Origin: Otis tarda
Taxonomy: Eukaryota > Chordata > Aves > Otidiformes > Otididae
NCBI GenBank assembly: GCA_026413225.1
Contig: CM048553.1
Span: forward strand, 135,438,190-135,502,189
Length of the DNA stretch: 64,000 nt
Direction of reading: 5' to 3'
Made by a program: the position numbers and the translations under genes
The notes under the pieces: model-generated
The model's input: the letters and a program-made list of their open reading frames with translations, nothing else
The model's database searches: none
What the model was told of the DNA's origin: nothing
Shown here: one piece after another, positions 37,831 to 47,780 of the stretch
Layout: every line of letters starts with the position of its first letter
Position numbering within the stretch: the first letter of the stretch is position 1

Positions 37831-40800
37831 ACATTTTGTTCTTGACATCCATAGCGCTTGCTGCTTAGCATTACACTATCCGCTGAGAGCCTGCAAGTTT
37901 ACAATTTAGTAATTTGTTATAGATTCTTCCCTGGAGCACCTTTTGTCTTCTTTTAAAAAATAGGTAATAGACTTGTCCTTCGTGTACCCTGTGATGCTAC
38001 CCTTCATTGCTAGTGGTACAGGCATTATGGTGTCTAGTTCCTGAAGTACTTCAACATGAAGTTCACTAGTTGCTACTGAGTTTTGTATATCTTGCTATTA
38101 AGTAAACACTTTTTAGTAAGTCAGCTTGGGCCAAAACCAAGGAAACATGATAACCATTATTTAGAACTTACTCGTTTTGATTCCAAAGTGACAGAAGCGG
38201 CTTTAGCCATTTTATGAACAACATTGGGCAACATCTTCAGCATTTTCAAAAGTATCTGCTGAATTTAGGGGCTTATTGTGTGGCAGTCAAGCAAGGTCCA
38301 TCACAAGGAGTGTAAACACCATGTAAAGAGATAGAGTGTTTACAAAAATTGCAAGTAGGGAATTAGGTAAATCAAAATTTTAATAATCTTAAGCTATATC
38401 TGTAGAAGTAAATTAAGCTTTGGGGGGAACAAATCTGAGCACTTGATTTGGTGTACTGTATTTGGGTATGTTTCAGTCATCCTAGTTTATACTCTTCCAG
38501 AGCAATTCTGTTGATAGTTCAGGGATTAGCATAAGCCAAAAGTATTCTCGGTTGGTGCTTGACACTTGTTAGCTAAGAGTACAGCTGTAACTGTTCTATG
38601 ACAGCAGCAGTAAAGAATAATCAAATGCATCCTTAGTTTATTATAATAATGTACCTATGTTATACCAGGAAGTTAAGACGTAGATCGAAACTTCTCCAAA
38701 GTTCTCTTTAGATTTGGGAGTTTTGCTGCATTTTAATTTATCAATATACCTGAGGACACACTGTCCAATCAGTTAGCTAAACCCACATCAAAGAACCACT
38801 GAGCCTCCAAAGTTTGTGTATATACATAAAGTGCAAATACACACAGAGAGACACATATACACATAGAAAGTACAAACAAAACTTGTTTAAGGCAAAACAT
38901 TCAAGGTGGGTTTTTGGAGAGCATGCTACTTGTGTCTGGCAATATTTTTCACCAAGGATGACTTTTGTTACTTGGCTGGGAAAGGAAATATAATGAAACT
39001 TTGATAGCATCTGGACCAATATAGCAACACAGAAAATCCTTTATGATTTTGATGACAGTAGGAGAGAACAAGGACACTGAAACCACAAGTAAGTTTGACA
39101 GATTTGTCTTCTGTAGTGGGGTTTTCTAGCACAAAAACATAGCAAATGCTGAAGGAAAGTGCAAGCAAAAAATGATGTGATGTCGTAGTCAAGCTCAGTT
39201 CTAAAATAATTAAAATTTTTTTGAAAAGTAAATTATATGTTTAATATCTGAAGATAACTTCATTAGCTTAACAAAGAAATCACTGTTCTCAGATAAAGAG
39301 TTCTCCCTGAGGAAAGGATGCAAGAAGGAGGTTATGTCCCTGTGATTCCTTTATTCTTATTAGACAAGGCTATTATCTATCAGAAAAGTTGTGTGCACAT
39401 GTATACACATAGACACATAGAGTCTAAGTCTCCAGGATTCCTGCAATAGAAGTCTGAAAGTTCACTTAAATAAACTGTAAGTTCTCTCACAGACTCTTCT
39501 CTACACGTGCTCAGGCAAACAGAGCACTCTTCCAGGAGCTGCATATGCGGGATATGAAAAGAAGACAGACCTTCAAGATAGTAAAATACCAACTCTTTCA
39601 GGGCTTCATAAATCAAACTCTTTGAATCCACAAGGAAATCTCAGGTTGTCATTACAAACCATGAAGAACTGGGAATAAGGATAAGATAAGGTGATGAATC
39701 TGTGATTTCTTTCATAGAGAGGATGCGTCTGATAGTCATAGGGACTTCAATTTACAGGTGAATGCAAGGTCAAAATACCAGAAGATGGTGCTGGGCTGTA
39801 AATCTAACAGCAGAATCAAAACAATAAAAATTAAACAGTGAAACAACTAAACACATAAAGAATGTGGTTGATTCTCAGTCTGTGTCATTTAAAAATATAA
39901 TTGAATAGATTTTAAGATACATTGTAGCTCAAACAGGAATTAGCTCAAGAAATTTCTGTGCCAACAAGGTCAGACACAGATGATCACAAAAGTCCTTTCA
40001 GTTTCTATAGTATCTGAATCCATATTTCTTCATAAAGTAGTATTACTTAATTCATGTCGTCTAACTTAACCACGTAAAACAGAAGCATCAAGTCTTAACT
40101 GGTCATCATGAATCCCTCTATAATCTCTGAAGGGAGACAAGAGCCCATGGAGGGCAGTTTAATCTGTCTCTCTCCACAGACATTGAGAAGATGAAACCCA
40201 TCTTTCATGATGGCATTTTTTGAAGTGTACGTTAGGAAACAACTTCTTCATCCAGAAATTGAGGGGTTTTTTTTTCCATTTGAAAAACAAAAGGCTCTTT
40301 GATACAGCAGGCATATGATAAGAAAAATCATATAGAGTTTGTAAACCTTCTTCCAAAACTCAAAATCCATATCCTTTCAGATTTTACAGTCCCTTAACTT
40401 TATTTTTCAGGCAATTACTTCATATAGTAAAAATTGAAAGCAGAAGTACCAAAACTCAGGGATGGCAACATTTGCAGCACATTGCAAGTCAGAATCTCCC
40501 AGAAGAACTTGCAACAGATAAGTTTCTCAGTCAAAAACTTATCAAACATATTCCAATATTTTCCTGTTAAATATCAGAGTGACTACATACTGCTTTAAAT
40601 CATCGGAGCTTAGATGATTGCCTCCACTGACAGTTCTTTCTGCTAATACATTAATTTAAAAAAAAAAGTTTTTTTTTTTTCTCAGTTTGGATAATTACTA
40701 GTGAAATTATATTTTTTGGATGTATTTTAAACTTGCCCAGTTTGCCATCCCCATACACATCAGAGGTGTTTTTGAGCATCTCTGGTGTCCTAGGGTTCTG

Positions 40801-41377
40801 TGCACTGTGTATAACCCCGCTGAATACTCACTTTAGGAGCCTCAGACGCCAATTTCCTGACTAGTAGGTAAGAGGACAGGCGTCCTACACCCACAAAAGA
40901 AAACAATCAGCACCGAGACAGCAGGGAGGCCTCGAACACTTGATCTCAAACAATTAGAGGAAAACAGTAGCTGAAAGCATAGAATTAGGCTCTTTGAATT
41001 GAAGGATAGAATTTCTAGTAAGGGATACAATTCCAGCTTTAGACTGGTTAGATGTTATTTTCATTTCAAAACAGACTACATCTAGAATTTAATTAAAGTA
41101 TATGGGACTCCACATTGGTTTAACAGTCAGACCTTACTAATCTGATTCCAGGATCAATGGTATAGCTTGCATGGGTCTCTGAAATCCAAGAAAAATTTAC
41201 AGTAAGTTATTGAATCAGCAAAGCATTTGTGTCAAACAAAAATCTTCATTGACTAGACAAACTAAGTTGTCTAAGTAGTTGGCCTGTTTGAACAATTTCC
41301 CATCTGCTCTTTCTGTCTGTGTTACCATTGGCCTAATGTAAGCTTTGATGTAGAACAGTATTGAAAGAACTTCTTTT
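37831..41377. other. Unique AT-rich non-coding DNA
   Basis: There is no gene. It contains CA/TA-rich stretches at about 38811-38880 and 39385-39420, and homopolymer runs near 40660-40680. The reading frames covering these (for example minus 38777-39019) are low-complexity and unconvincing. Confidence 0.6.
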
Positions 41378-41411
41378 GGTGCACGTAGGCATGTGGTGCA
41401 CGTAGGCATGT
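41378..41411. repeat. 17-bp exact tandem duplication at the CR1 5' junction
   Basis: The 17-mer ggtgcacgtaggcatgt occurs twice in direct succession (41378-41394 and 41395-41411), followed by ggtgggacgg, which is clearly CR1. The second copy already reads in frame with the endonuclease (HVGM before WWDG), so at least part of the unit appears to be CR1-derived. The duplication supplies the ATG that opens the long frame. Confidence 0.9.
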
Positions 41412-44080
41412 GGTGGGACGGCTCTTACGACTGGAGCGTCAACATGGAGGGGTACAGGCTTTTTAGAAAAGACAGGCAGGGAAGACGAGGAGGGGGTGTC
41501 GCTCTCTATGTCAGCAACCGGCTGGAGTGCGTGGAGCTCCGCCTGGGGATGGGGGAGGAGCTGACAGAGAGCTTATGGGTCAAGATCAGAGGACAGGGAC
41601 GGACGGGGGATGTTACGGTGGGGGTCTGTTACAGGCCGCCTGGCCAGGAAGACAGAGCGGACGAGGCGCTTTATAGGCAGATAGGAGCAGCCTCACAGTG
41701 GTCACAAGCCCTGGTCCTCATGGGGGACTTCAACCACCCTGACATCTGTTGGAGAGACAACACGGCAGGGCACAGGCAGTCCAGGAGGTTCCTGGAATGT
41801 GTGGACGATAACTTCCTCCTGCAGGCGATAGAGGAGCCAACAAGGAGGGGTGCCATGCTGGACCTTGTGCTCACCAACAGGGAGGGGCTGGTGGGGGACG
41901 TGAAACTGATGGACAGCCTTGGCTGCAGTGACCATGACGCGGTGGAATTCAAGATCCACGGGGCGGCGAGGAAACTGCACAGTAAGCTCTCTGCCCTAGA
42001 TTTCCGGAAGGCGGACTTTGGCCTCTTCAGGAACCTCATGGGCAAAGTGCCATGGGAGGCGGCCCTGGAGGGAAGAGGGGCCCAGGAAAGTTGGTCCATA
42101 TTTAAGGAGCACCTCCTCCAAGCTCAGCAGAGGTGCATCCCGATGAAGAAGAAGTCGGGCAAAAAGGCCAAGAGGCCAGCGTGGATGAGCAAGGAGCTCC
42201 TGGACCAACTGAAAGTAAAGAAGGAAGCCTATAGAGGGTGGAAGCGGGGACAGGTAGCCTGGGAGGACTACCGAGTGGCTGTGCGAGTGGCCAGAGATAG
42301 GCTGAGGAAGGCTAAAGCCCTGATGAAATCGAATCTGGCCAGGGATATAAAAAGTAACAAGAAAAGCTTTTACAGGTATGTAGGGGACAAAAGAAAATCC
42401 AAGGAGAATGTAGGCCCCCTCCGGAAGGTAACGGGTGTCGTGGTTACCCGGGATGTGGAGAAGGCTGAGGTACTCAATGACTTTTTTGCCTCAGTCTTCA
42501 CTGATAAGGGCTCTTGTCTCCCCACCCAAGCTGTGGAAGGCACAGGCAGGGACTGTGAGGATGAAGAACCGCCCACGGTGCTCGAAGAGCAGGTTCAGGA
42601 CCATCTAAGGAACTTGAAGGTGCATAAGTCCATGGGGCCTGATGAGATCCATCCGCGCGTCCTGAGGGAACTGGCGGATGAAGTTGCCAAGCCACTGGCC
42701 ATCATATTTGAGAAATCGTGGAGGTCTGGTGAGGTCCCCGATGACTGGAAGAGAGGGAACATAACCCCCATTTTTAAAAAGGGGAGTAAGGAAGACCCGG
42801 GCAACTACAGGCCGATCAGCCTCACCTCCGTGCCTGGCAAGGTCATGGAGCAGATTCTCCTGGAAACCATGCTAAGGCACATGGAGAGCAAGGAGGTGGT
42901 TGGTGACAGCCAACATGGCTTCACCAAGGGCAGATCGTGCCTGACCAATTTGGTGGCCTTTTATGACGGGGTAACAGCATCGGTGGACAAGGGACGGGCA
43001 ACGGATATCGTCTACCTGGACTTGTGCAAAGCTTTTGACACTGTCCCGCATGACATCCTTCTCTCTAAACTAGAGAGGCATGGGTTCGATGGATGGACCA
43101 CTCGGTGGATAAGGAGTTGGCTGGATGGCCGCACTCAGAGAGTGGTGGTCAACGGCTCAATGTCCAAGTGGAGACCGGTCACGAGTGGCGTCCCTCAGGG
43201 GTCCGTGTTGGGCCCGGCCCTGTTCAACATCTTTGTCGGCGACATGGACAGTGGGATAGAGTGCACCCTCAGCAAGTTCGCCGATGACACCAAGCTGTGT
43301 GGTGCCGTCGACTCGCTGGAAGGGAGGGATGCCATCCAGAGGGACCTTGACAGGCTGGAGAGGTGGGCCCGTGCCAACCTCATGAAGTTCAACCAGGCCA
43401 AGTGCAAGGTCCTGCACCTGGGTCGTGGCAATCCCAGGCACAAATACAGGCTGGGCGGAGAATGGATTGAGAGCAGCCCTGAGGAGAAAGACTTGGGAGT
43501 GCTGGTGGACGAGAGGCTCAACATGAGCGGGCAATGCGCCCTTGCGGCCCAGAAGGCCAACCGCATCCTGGGCTGCATCAAGAGGAGCGTGGCCGGCAGG
43601 TCGAGGGAGGTGATTCTCCCCCTCTACTCTGCCCTGGTGAGACCCCACCTGGAGTACTGCGTCCAGTTCTGGAGCCCCCAACACAAGAAGGACATGGACC
43701 AGTTGGAAAGGGTCCAGAGGAGGGCCACCAAGATGATCAGAGGGCTGGAGCACCTCTCCTATGAGGACAGGCTGAGAGAGTTGTGGCTGTTCAGCCTGGA
43801 GAAGAGGAGGCTCCGGGGAGACCTGATAGCGGTCTTCCAATACCTCAAGGGGGCCTACAGGAAAGATGGGGAGAAACTGTTCAGTAGGGCCTGTTGTGAT
43901 AGGACAAGGGGTAATGGGTTTAAATTGGAGGGAGGTAGGTTTAGATTAGATATTAGAAAAAAATTTTTTACAATGAGAGTTGTAGAGCACTGGAACAGGT
44001 TGCCCAGAGAGGTGGTGGATGCCCCATCCCTGGAAGTGTTCAAGGCCAGGCTGGATGAGGCTCTGAGCAACCTGATCTAG
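41393..44080 (+). CDS. CR1 ORF2 protein: endonuclease-reverse transcriptase, N-truncated
   Basis: This is an uninterrupted 895-codon frame. Residues about 7-190 are an AP-type endonuclease domain missing its beginning; GDFNHP (111-116) and SDHDAVEF (179-186) are present. The reverse transcriptase spans about 400-710: fingers [10 protein letters not shown] (415-424), ITPIFKKG (457-464), [10 protein letters not shown] (471-480), GFTKGRSC (509-516), motif [12 protein letters not shown] (541-551), motif [14 protein letters not shown] (599-611) and the catalytic FADD (629-632). A basic C-terminal region ends at SNLI. In CR1 the protein nicks target DNA and reverse-transcribes the element RNA from its 3' end. 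The expected TET-like stretch with the catalytic glutamate before WWD is missing, and about 50 upstream codons are absent. The ATG lies in the 17-bp duplication and is not the native start. Expression is not implied; the protein would probably lack endonuclease activity. Confidence 0.93.
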   Translation: MVHVGMWWDGSYDWSVNMEGYRLFRKDRQGRRGGGVALYVSNRLECVELRLGMGEELTESLWVKIRGQGRTGDVTVGVCYRPPGQEDRADEALYRQIGAASQWSQALVLMGDFNHPDICWRDNTAGHRQSRRFLECVDDNFLLQAIEEPTRRGAMLDLVLTNREGLVGDVKLMDSLGCSDHDAVEFKIHGAARKLHSKLSALDFRKADFGLFRNLMGKVPWEAALEGRGAQESWSIFKEHLLQAQQRCIPMKKKSGKKAKRPAWMSKELLDQLKVKKEAYRGWKRGQVAWEDYRVAVRVARDRLRKAKALMKSNLARDIKSNKKSFYRYVGDKRKSKENVGPLRKVTGVVVTRDVEKAEVLNDFFASVFTDKGSCLPTQAVEGTGRDCEDEEPPTVLEEQVQDHLRNLKVHKSMGPDEIHPRVLRELADEVAKPLAIIFEKSWRSGEVPDDWKRGNITPIFKKGSKEDPGNYRPISLTSVPGKVMEQILLETMLRHMESKEVVGDSQHGFTKGRSCLTNLVAFYDGVTASVDKGRATDIVYLDLCKAFDTVPHDILLSKLERHGFDGWTTRWIRSWLDGRTQRVVVNGSMSKWRPVTSGVPQGSVLGPALFNIFVGDMDSGIECTLSKFADDTKLCGAVDSLEGRDAIQRDLDRLERWARANLMKFNQAKCKVLHLGRGNPRHKYRLGGEWIESSPEEKDLGVLVDERLNMSGQCALAAQKANRILGCIKRSVAGRSREVILPLYSALVRPHLEYCVQFWSPQHKKDMDQLERVQRRATKMIRGLEHLSYEDRLRELWLFSLEKRRLRGDLIAVFQYLKGAYRKDGEKLFSRACCDRTRGNGFKLEGGRFRLDIRKKFFTMRVVEHWNRLPREVVDAPSLEVFKARLDEALSNLI

Positions 44081-44176
44081 TCAGGGATGTCCCTGCTCCT
44101 TGCAGGGGGGTTGGACTAGATGACCTTTGAAGGTCCCTTCCAACTCTAACCATTCTATGATTCTATGATTCTATGT
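44081..44176 (+). other. CR1 3' UTR with hairpin and octamer repeats
   Basis: After the TAG stop comes a short 3' UTR. The segment gacctttgaaggtc forms a 6-bp stem with a 2-nt loop (gacctt/aaggtc, about 44121-44134), followed by cccttccaac and three exact attctatg units. In the CR1 family the conserved 3' hairpin and repeat are thought to be the site the reverse transcriptase recognises. The same block is shared by the copies at 10690, 32584, 33441, 47601 and 59218. Confidence 0.85.
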
Positions 44177-45429
44177 TACTTCAACTATTGCTGAGGAGTA
44201 TCCACAATTCCTCTTGATTCCAAAGCACAAAGGGAAGTCAGATCTGGGGAATTTCTAACAAAAAAAATTCTAAAAAAGACATTTACCATAACATTCTTCA
44301 GAGTATCTGAGATCTTCAGAAGGAAAATAACTGATATTCCATGAGATTCTAATGATCAGTCCTCTATTTCACAGTCAAAATCAACATCTCTGCAAGGAAA
44401 TCTTCTTGTAGGTACACTTACAGGGAGAGAATGCAATGGGAACTGGTTTGTTTGCTCTTATATTTTCTACATTTTAGCAATAAAACTAATAGAAATTCTT
44501 ATATCAGGATGTTTAATATACTGGTGGCTGCTGCTCAGAATGGAAAATTACAGATCATAAAATTAATCATCATTGTGCTGCCAGAAAGTGAAGAGTTACT
44601 TAACTCTGCTAAAATGCACTGAAATGGGGAACTCCTAGACAGTCTAAATCATAAGTATTCCCAAAGGGAAGATTTAAATAAAAAAAAGCAATATAAAGGT
44701 CTGTAAAATTAGGTCTACTTTACCTATATAATAAACACTATGAAAGCAAGTTGAAAAAAATATAATGTGGCCACCAAAAGGAGAAGAATGATCTACTAGG
44801 CTGTAATAATACATGAACTGTTGTATTATTCTGTCAAAATGTTTTCAGCAAATGCAGCAGCAGAACTAGCATCTCCTATATTATTTATATGGATTTTTGT
44901 TAATCTGTAATGACTTATTAAAATCCAAGACACAATGGAATTAATAGCAACAATACCAATAGTGCTTAGTTGCAATGTGATTTATCCAGAACAAATTTCC
45001 TGGTATTTAATCGAAGCAACCACCATAGTAAGTGGGCTCAGTAGAACTAATCTTATAGTAAAATCTTAATCTGATGTAGATTACTGTCAAATTGAATCAT
45101 GACCAGCAATCTTTAGAAAACAGAAAATGAATTGTATTAATTCTTTCAACTAAGTTTTAATTCTTCAAATATGTGAGGCGAGAGGCACAGAAATAGCTTT
45201 ATTAATCAATAAGCAGTGTTTCAAGGGCAGTTCCAAAACCTAATAACTGATTGTCCCAAATTGTACTGCTATTCTTCCTCTGTGGAAAGCAATGTAACTG
45301 CTCTGGATCTATACTCTGTGAGTGCAAAAAAAGTGTCTGTCCCACTGACTACAGTATTAGTTTCCCTGTAACAGTAAAGACCAAACATTACGACTACAAG
45401 CTCTGAGCTATCACTTTCTGATTGAATTA
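44177..45429. other. Unique AT-rich non-coding DNA
   Basis: No gene or repeat was recognised in this stretch, which directly follows the young CR1. Confidence 0.6.
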
Positions 45430-45572
45430 CAGAATCATAGAATTTTTTGGGTTGGAAGGGACCTTTTAAGATCATCTAGTCCACCTCCTTGCCATGGGCA
45501 GGGACATCTTCCACTAGATTAGGCTGCTCAAAACCCCATCCAACCTGACCTTGAACACTGCTTTGAACACTG
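45430..45572 (-). mobile_element. Short CR1 3' end, minus strand
   Basis: The plus strand begins cagaatcatagaat, then gggttggaagggacc, atcatctagtccacc and ccatccaacctgaccttgaacac, the inverted CR1 3' end. It differs from the 41378 subfamily (ttgccatgggcagggacatc and not the usual ctgcaaggagcagg), so it is probably another subfamily. A local repeat (ttgaacactg twice) marks the right end. Only the 3' UTR and the last few codons remain. Confidence 0.9.
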
Positions 45573-47600
45573 TTTTTTAACTCCAGCAGCTTATTTAGGG
45601 CTACACATAATAATTTCTCCCATAATACCACAAAAAAAAAAAAAAAGTTTATTTTCTCCTTTCTTGTCAGGGCATACATACATTTGGAAACAAGCATTTT
45701 TAAATGGTTCAAGTCATTATAAAATGCTGCCTAAAGCCCAATATTAAGCAAAAAAAAGAGCTTCCCATGGGTTGGAATCAGTCTCTATTATTACCAGTAC
45801 TTTATTTGGTGAACAAGATGAAACAATGGAAAAGAAGGAGGGCCTCCATAGCTAGAATGCCAGCCTGAGTCTAATGAAATATAATTTCAATACCCTGATC
45901 TCTACAAATCCTTTCCCAAAAGCTTGGGTATTGCTGTCTGACAGTACTTCCTTACCTCATAGGAATATTATGAAGATGATTACATTGGAAATGTTGAGCC
46001 AAAGGGCATCGTGTGATATAAATATTACAGATAACTAGAGTTTACACGGTACTATTGATTAATAAAAAATGGATATCAGTATGTCTGGTCTGAATAAATA
46101 CTCAAATGATTAATACACATTTTACATCCATTAAGCTAGCAAGGTTTATACACTTAAGCCAGTTTAAGATACTGCTGATCCTTTTTGTGTCTAATTAATT
46201 TACTCTTGAATACCGTAACCATAGATCATCTCACCATGCATCACATTTTACTTCCAAAGAAATGCAGACAATAGGCTAAGAACAATAAAAAAGACTGAGA
46301 AATAATTATGGCTGGGGTAGTTTATGCCACAGAAGGACTTACTTAGATATCTGTCACTGTTTCTAGACAATCTTTGGGCAACATATTCATTCAGAAAGAA
46401 ACAAAGGGCAGCATTTGGCCATCTGGACTTCCTTCAGATGCATTACCCAGATTATCAACTACACCATTGGGCATCGTAATTCCTGATGAGCAGAGCTGGC
46501 ATCCAAACAAGTCCCCAAGATAGACCATACTATTTCTTTTTAGTTTGTTTTATGATAAGTTGTAAGGTTCTTAAGTTCTATTGTAGCTGTAATAACTAGT
46601 TCTGATACATTAACAATCTCAAAGCATATTTCTTCTTATCTTCATTTCTTTATATGTTTAGGGAGGTGAAACAATGATCTTCCATGGACTAGCTAGAGCC
46701 AGACTGCAAAGTATCCAGAAGATCAGCTATTGCTCTGTCTACTGAGCTGATACATTTTCCACTGCCTATAGAAATGGTTATATTTAATTTGTATTTGTAT
46801 AAGACACCTGTATTACTTTTGCGTGCATAAAAATGTGATTTAGCTAGCATAGTGTATTTCCTAGTTGCCCATTTGAACTGTTCCCAAGCAACAAGACACG
46901 CTTTTAAATAAGAAAACCTTATCTATCTTGTTTATAATGAATATCTGATAGCAAATATTTAGTTACTTAATGGCAAAATCCCTCTGCATATTTTAAATGT
47001 GAGGTAATTCTACTTCCTGTATGTAGAATGTAAGTGAAAAAAACATAAAAGTCTCTGGAAACTATTAAGACCAAGATAAATGTCAGCAGTAGTTACCCTG
47101 GGAATGGGTTCCTCAGGTGCATGGAACAGAGTCTGGGCAGAAGGCACATTTTATAAGTCACATCATCCTAGCCCACAAATAAAAATCTAAAGGATATTAA
47201 CAAAACTTATTCTGCTACCTCTTGTTGTTGGCCATGTCCAGTGACCGCTTGCATGGCTAACAAGTGTCTTTTATTAGCAATGCATCACAAAATTACTATT
47301 ATTTGCCATTCATTGTAACAATAAAATACGAATTTTTGAGACACCAGTTATAATTCAAAACTAATTGTCACAACCGTCTCCTTGAACAGTCCTTATATTC
47401 TCCTGCTTTATCAAAATGAACATTTGCTAATCAAGTCAACAAAGACTGGATAATTTCATATATTCAATAACAGATATTATTAGTAATTAAACTCTGAGCA
47501 TTGAAATGTTTTGACACATTTCAGAAAACTTAGCGATGTTTTATGTATTGAGAATGATGACACAGTCAAGCACAGAAGTGCCTTTGAAACTTGTGCAGAT
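45573..47600. other. Unique AT-rich non-coding DNA
   Basis: There is no gene. It includes a run of 15 A at 45632-45646, next to the CR1 fragment. Confidence 0.6.
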
Positions 47601-47780
47601 ACAGAATCATAGAATGGTTAGGGTTGGAAGGGACCTTCAAAGGTCATCTAGTCCAACTCCCCTGCAAGGAGCAGGGACATCTCCAACCAGATCAGGTTGC
47701 CCAGAGCCCCATCCAACCTGGCCTTGAGTGTTTCCAAGAATGGGGCATCCACCACCTCTCTGGGCAACCTGTTCCAGTGT
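47601..47780 (-). mobile_element. Short CR1 3' end, minus strand
   Basis: This is a 180-bp inverted CR1 3' end: acagaatcatagaatgg, gggttggaagggacc, the hairpin (gaccttcaaaggtc), tccaactcccctgcaagg, then ORF2 tail sequence to gggcaacctgttccagtgt. At the position of the normal ORF2 stop it has the variant CTGATCTGG, as in the copy at 10690, so these two may share a subfamily. The match stops abruptly at 47780. Confidence 0.93.

Larger units (their letters stand above)
41378..44176 (+). mobile_element. Near-complete young CR1 LINE, 5'-truncated
   Basis: This is a 2.8-kb CR1 in plus orientation: most of ORF2, a 3' UTR of about 95 bp with the hairpin gacctttgaaggtc, and three perfect octamers (attctatg) at 44152-44175. 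Full CR1 elements are about 4.5 kb, so the 5' UTR, ORF1 and the start of ORF2 are missing, as is usual for these elements. The interior is GC-rich and still holds many CpGs, in contrast with the flanks, which fits recent insertion. No convincing target-site duplication is seen; CR1 insertions commonly lack one. Confidence 0.97.

Noticed and set aside
43157-43840. 227-codon antisense frame in the young CR1
   Set aside because: It lies opposite the reverse transcriptase frame and mirrors its codons. A similar antisense frame occurs in the sister copy, so it is a by-product of GC-rich coding DNA.
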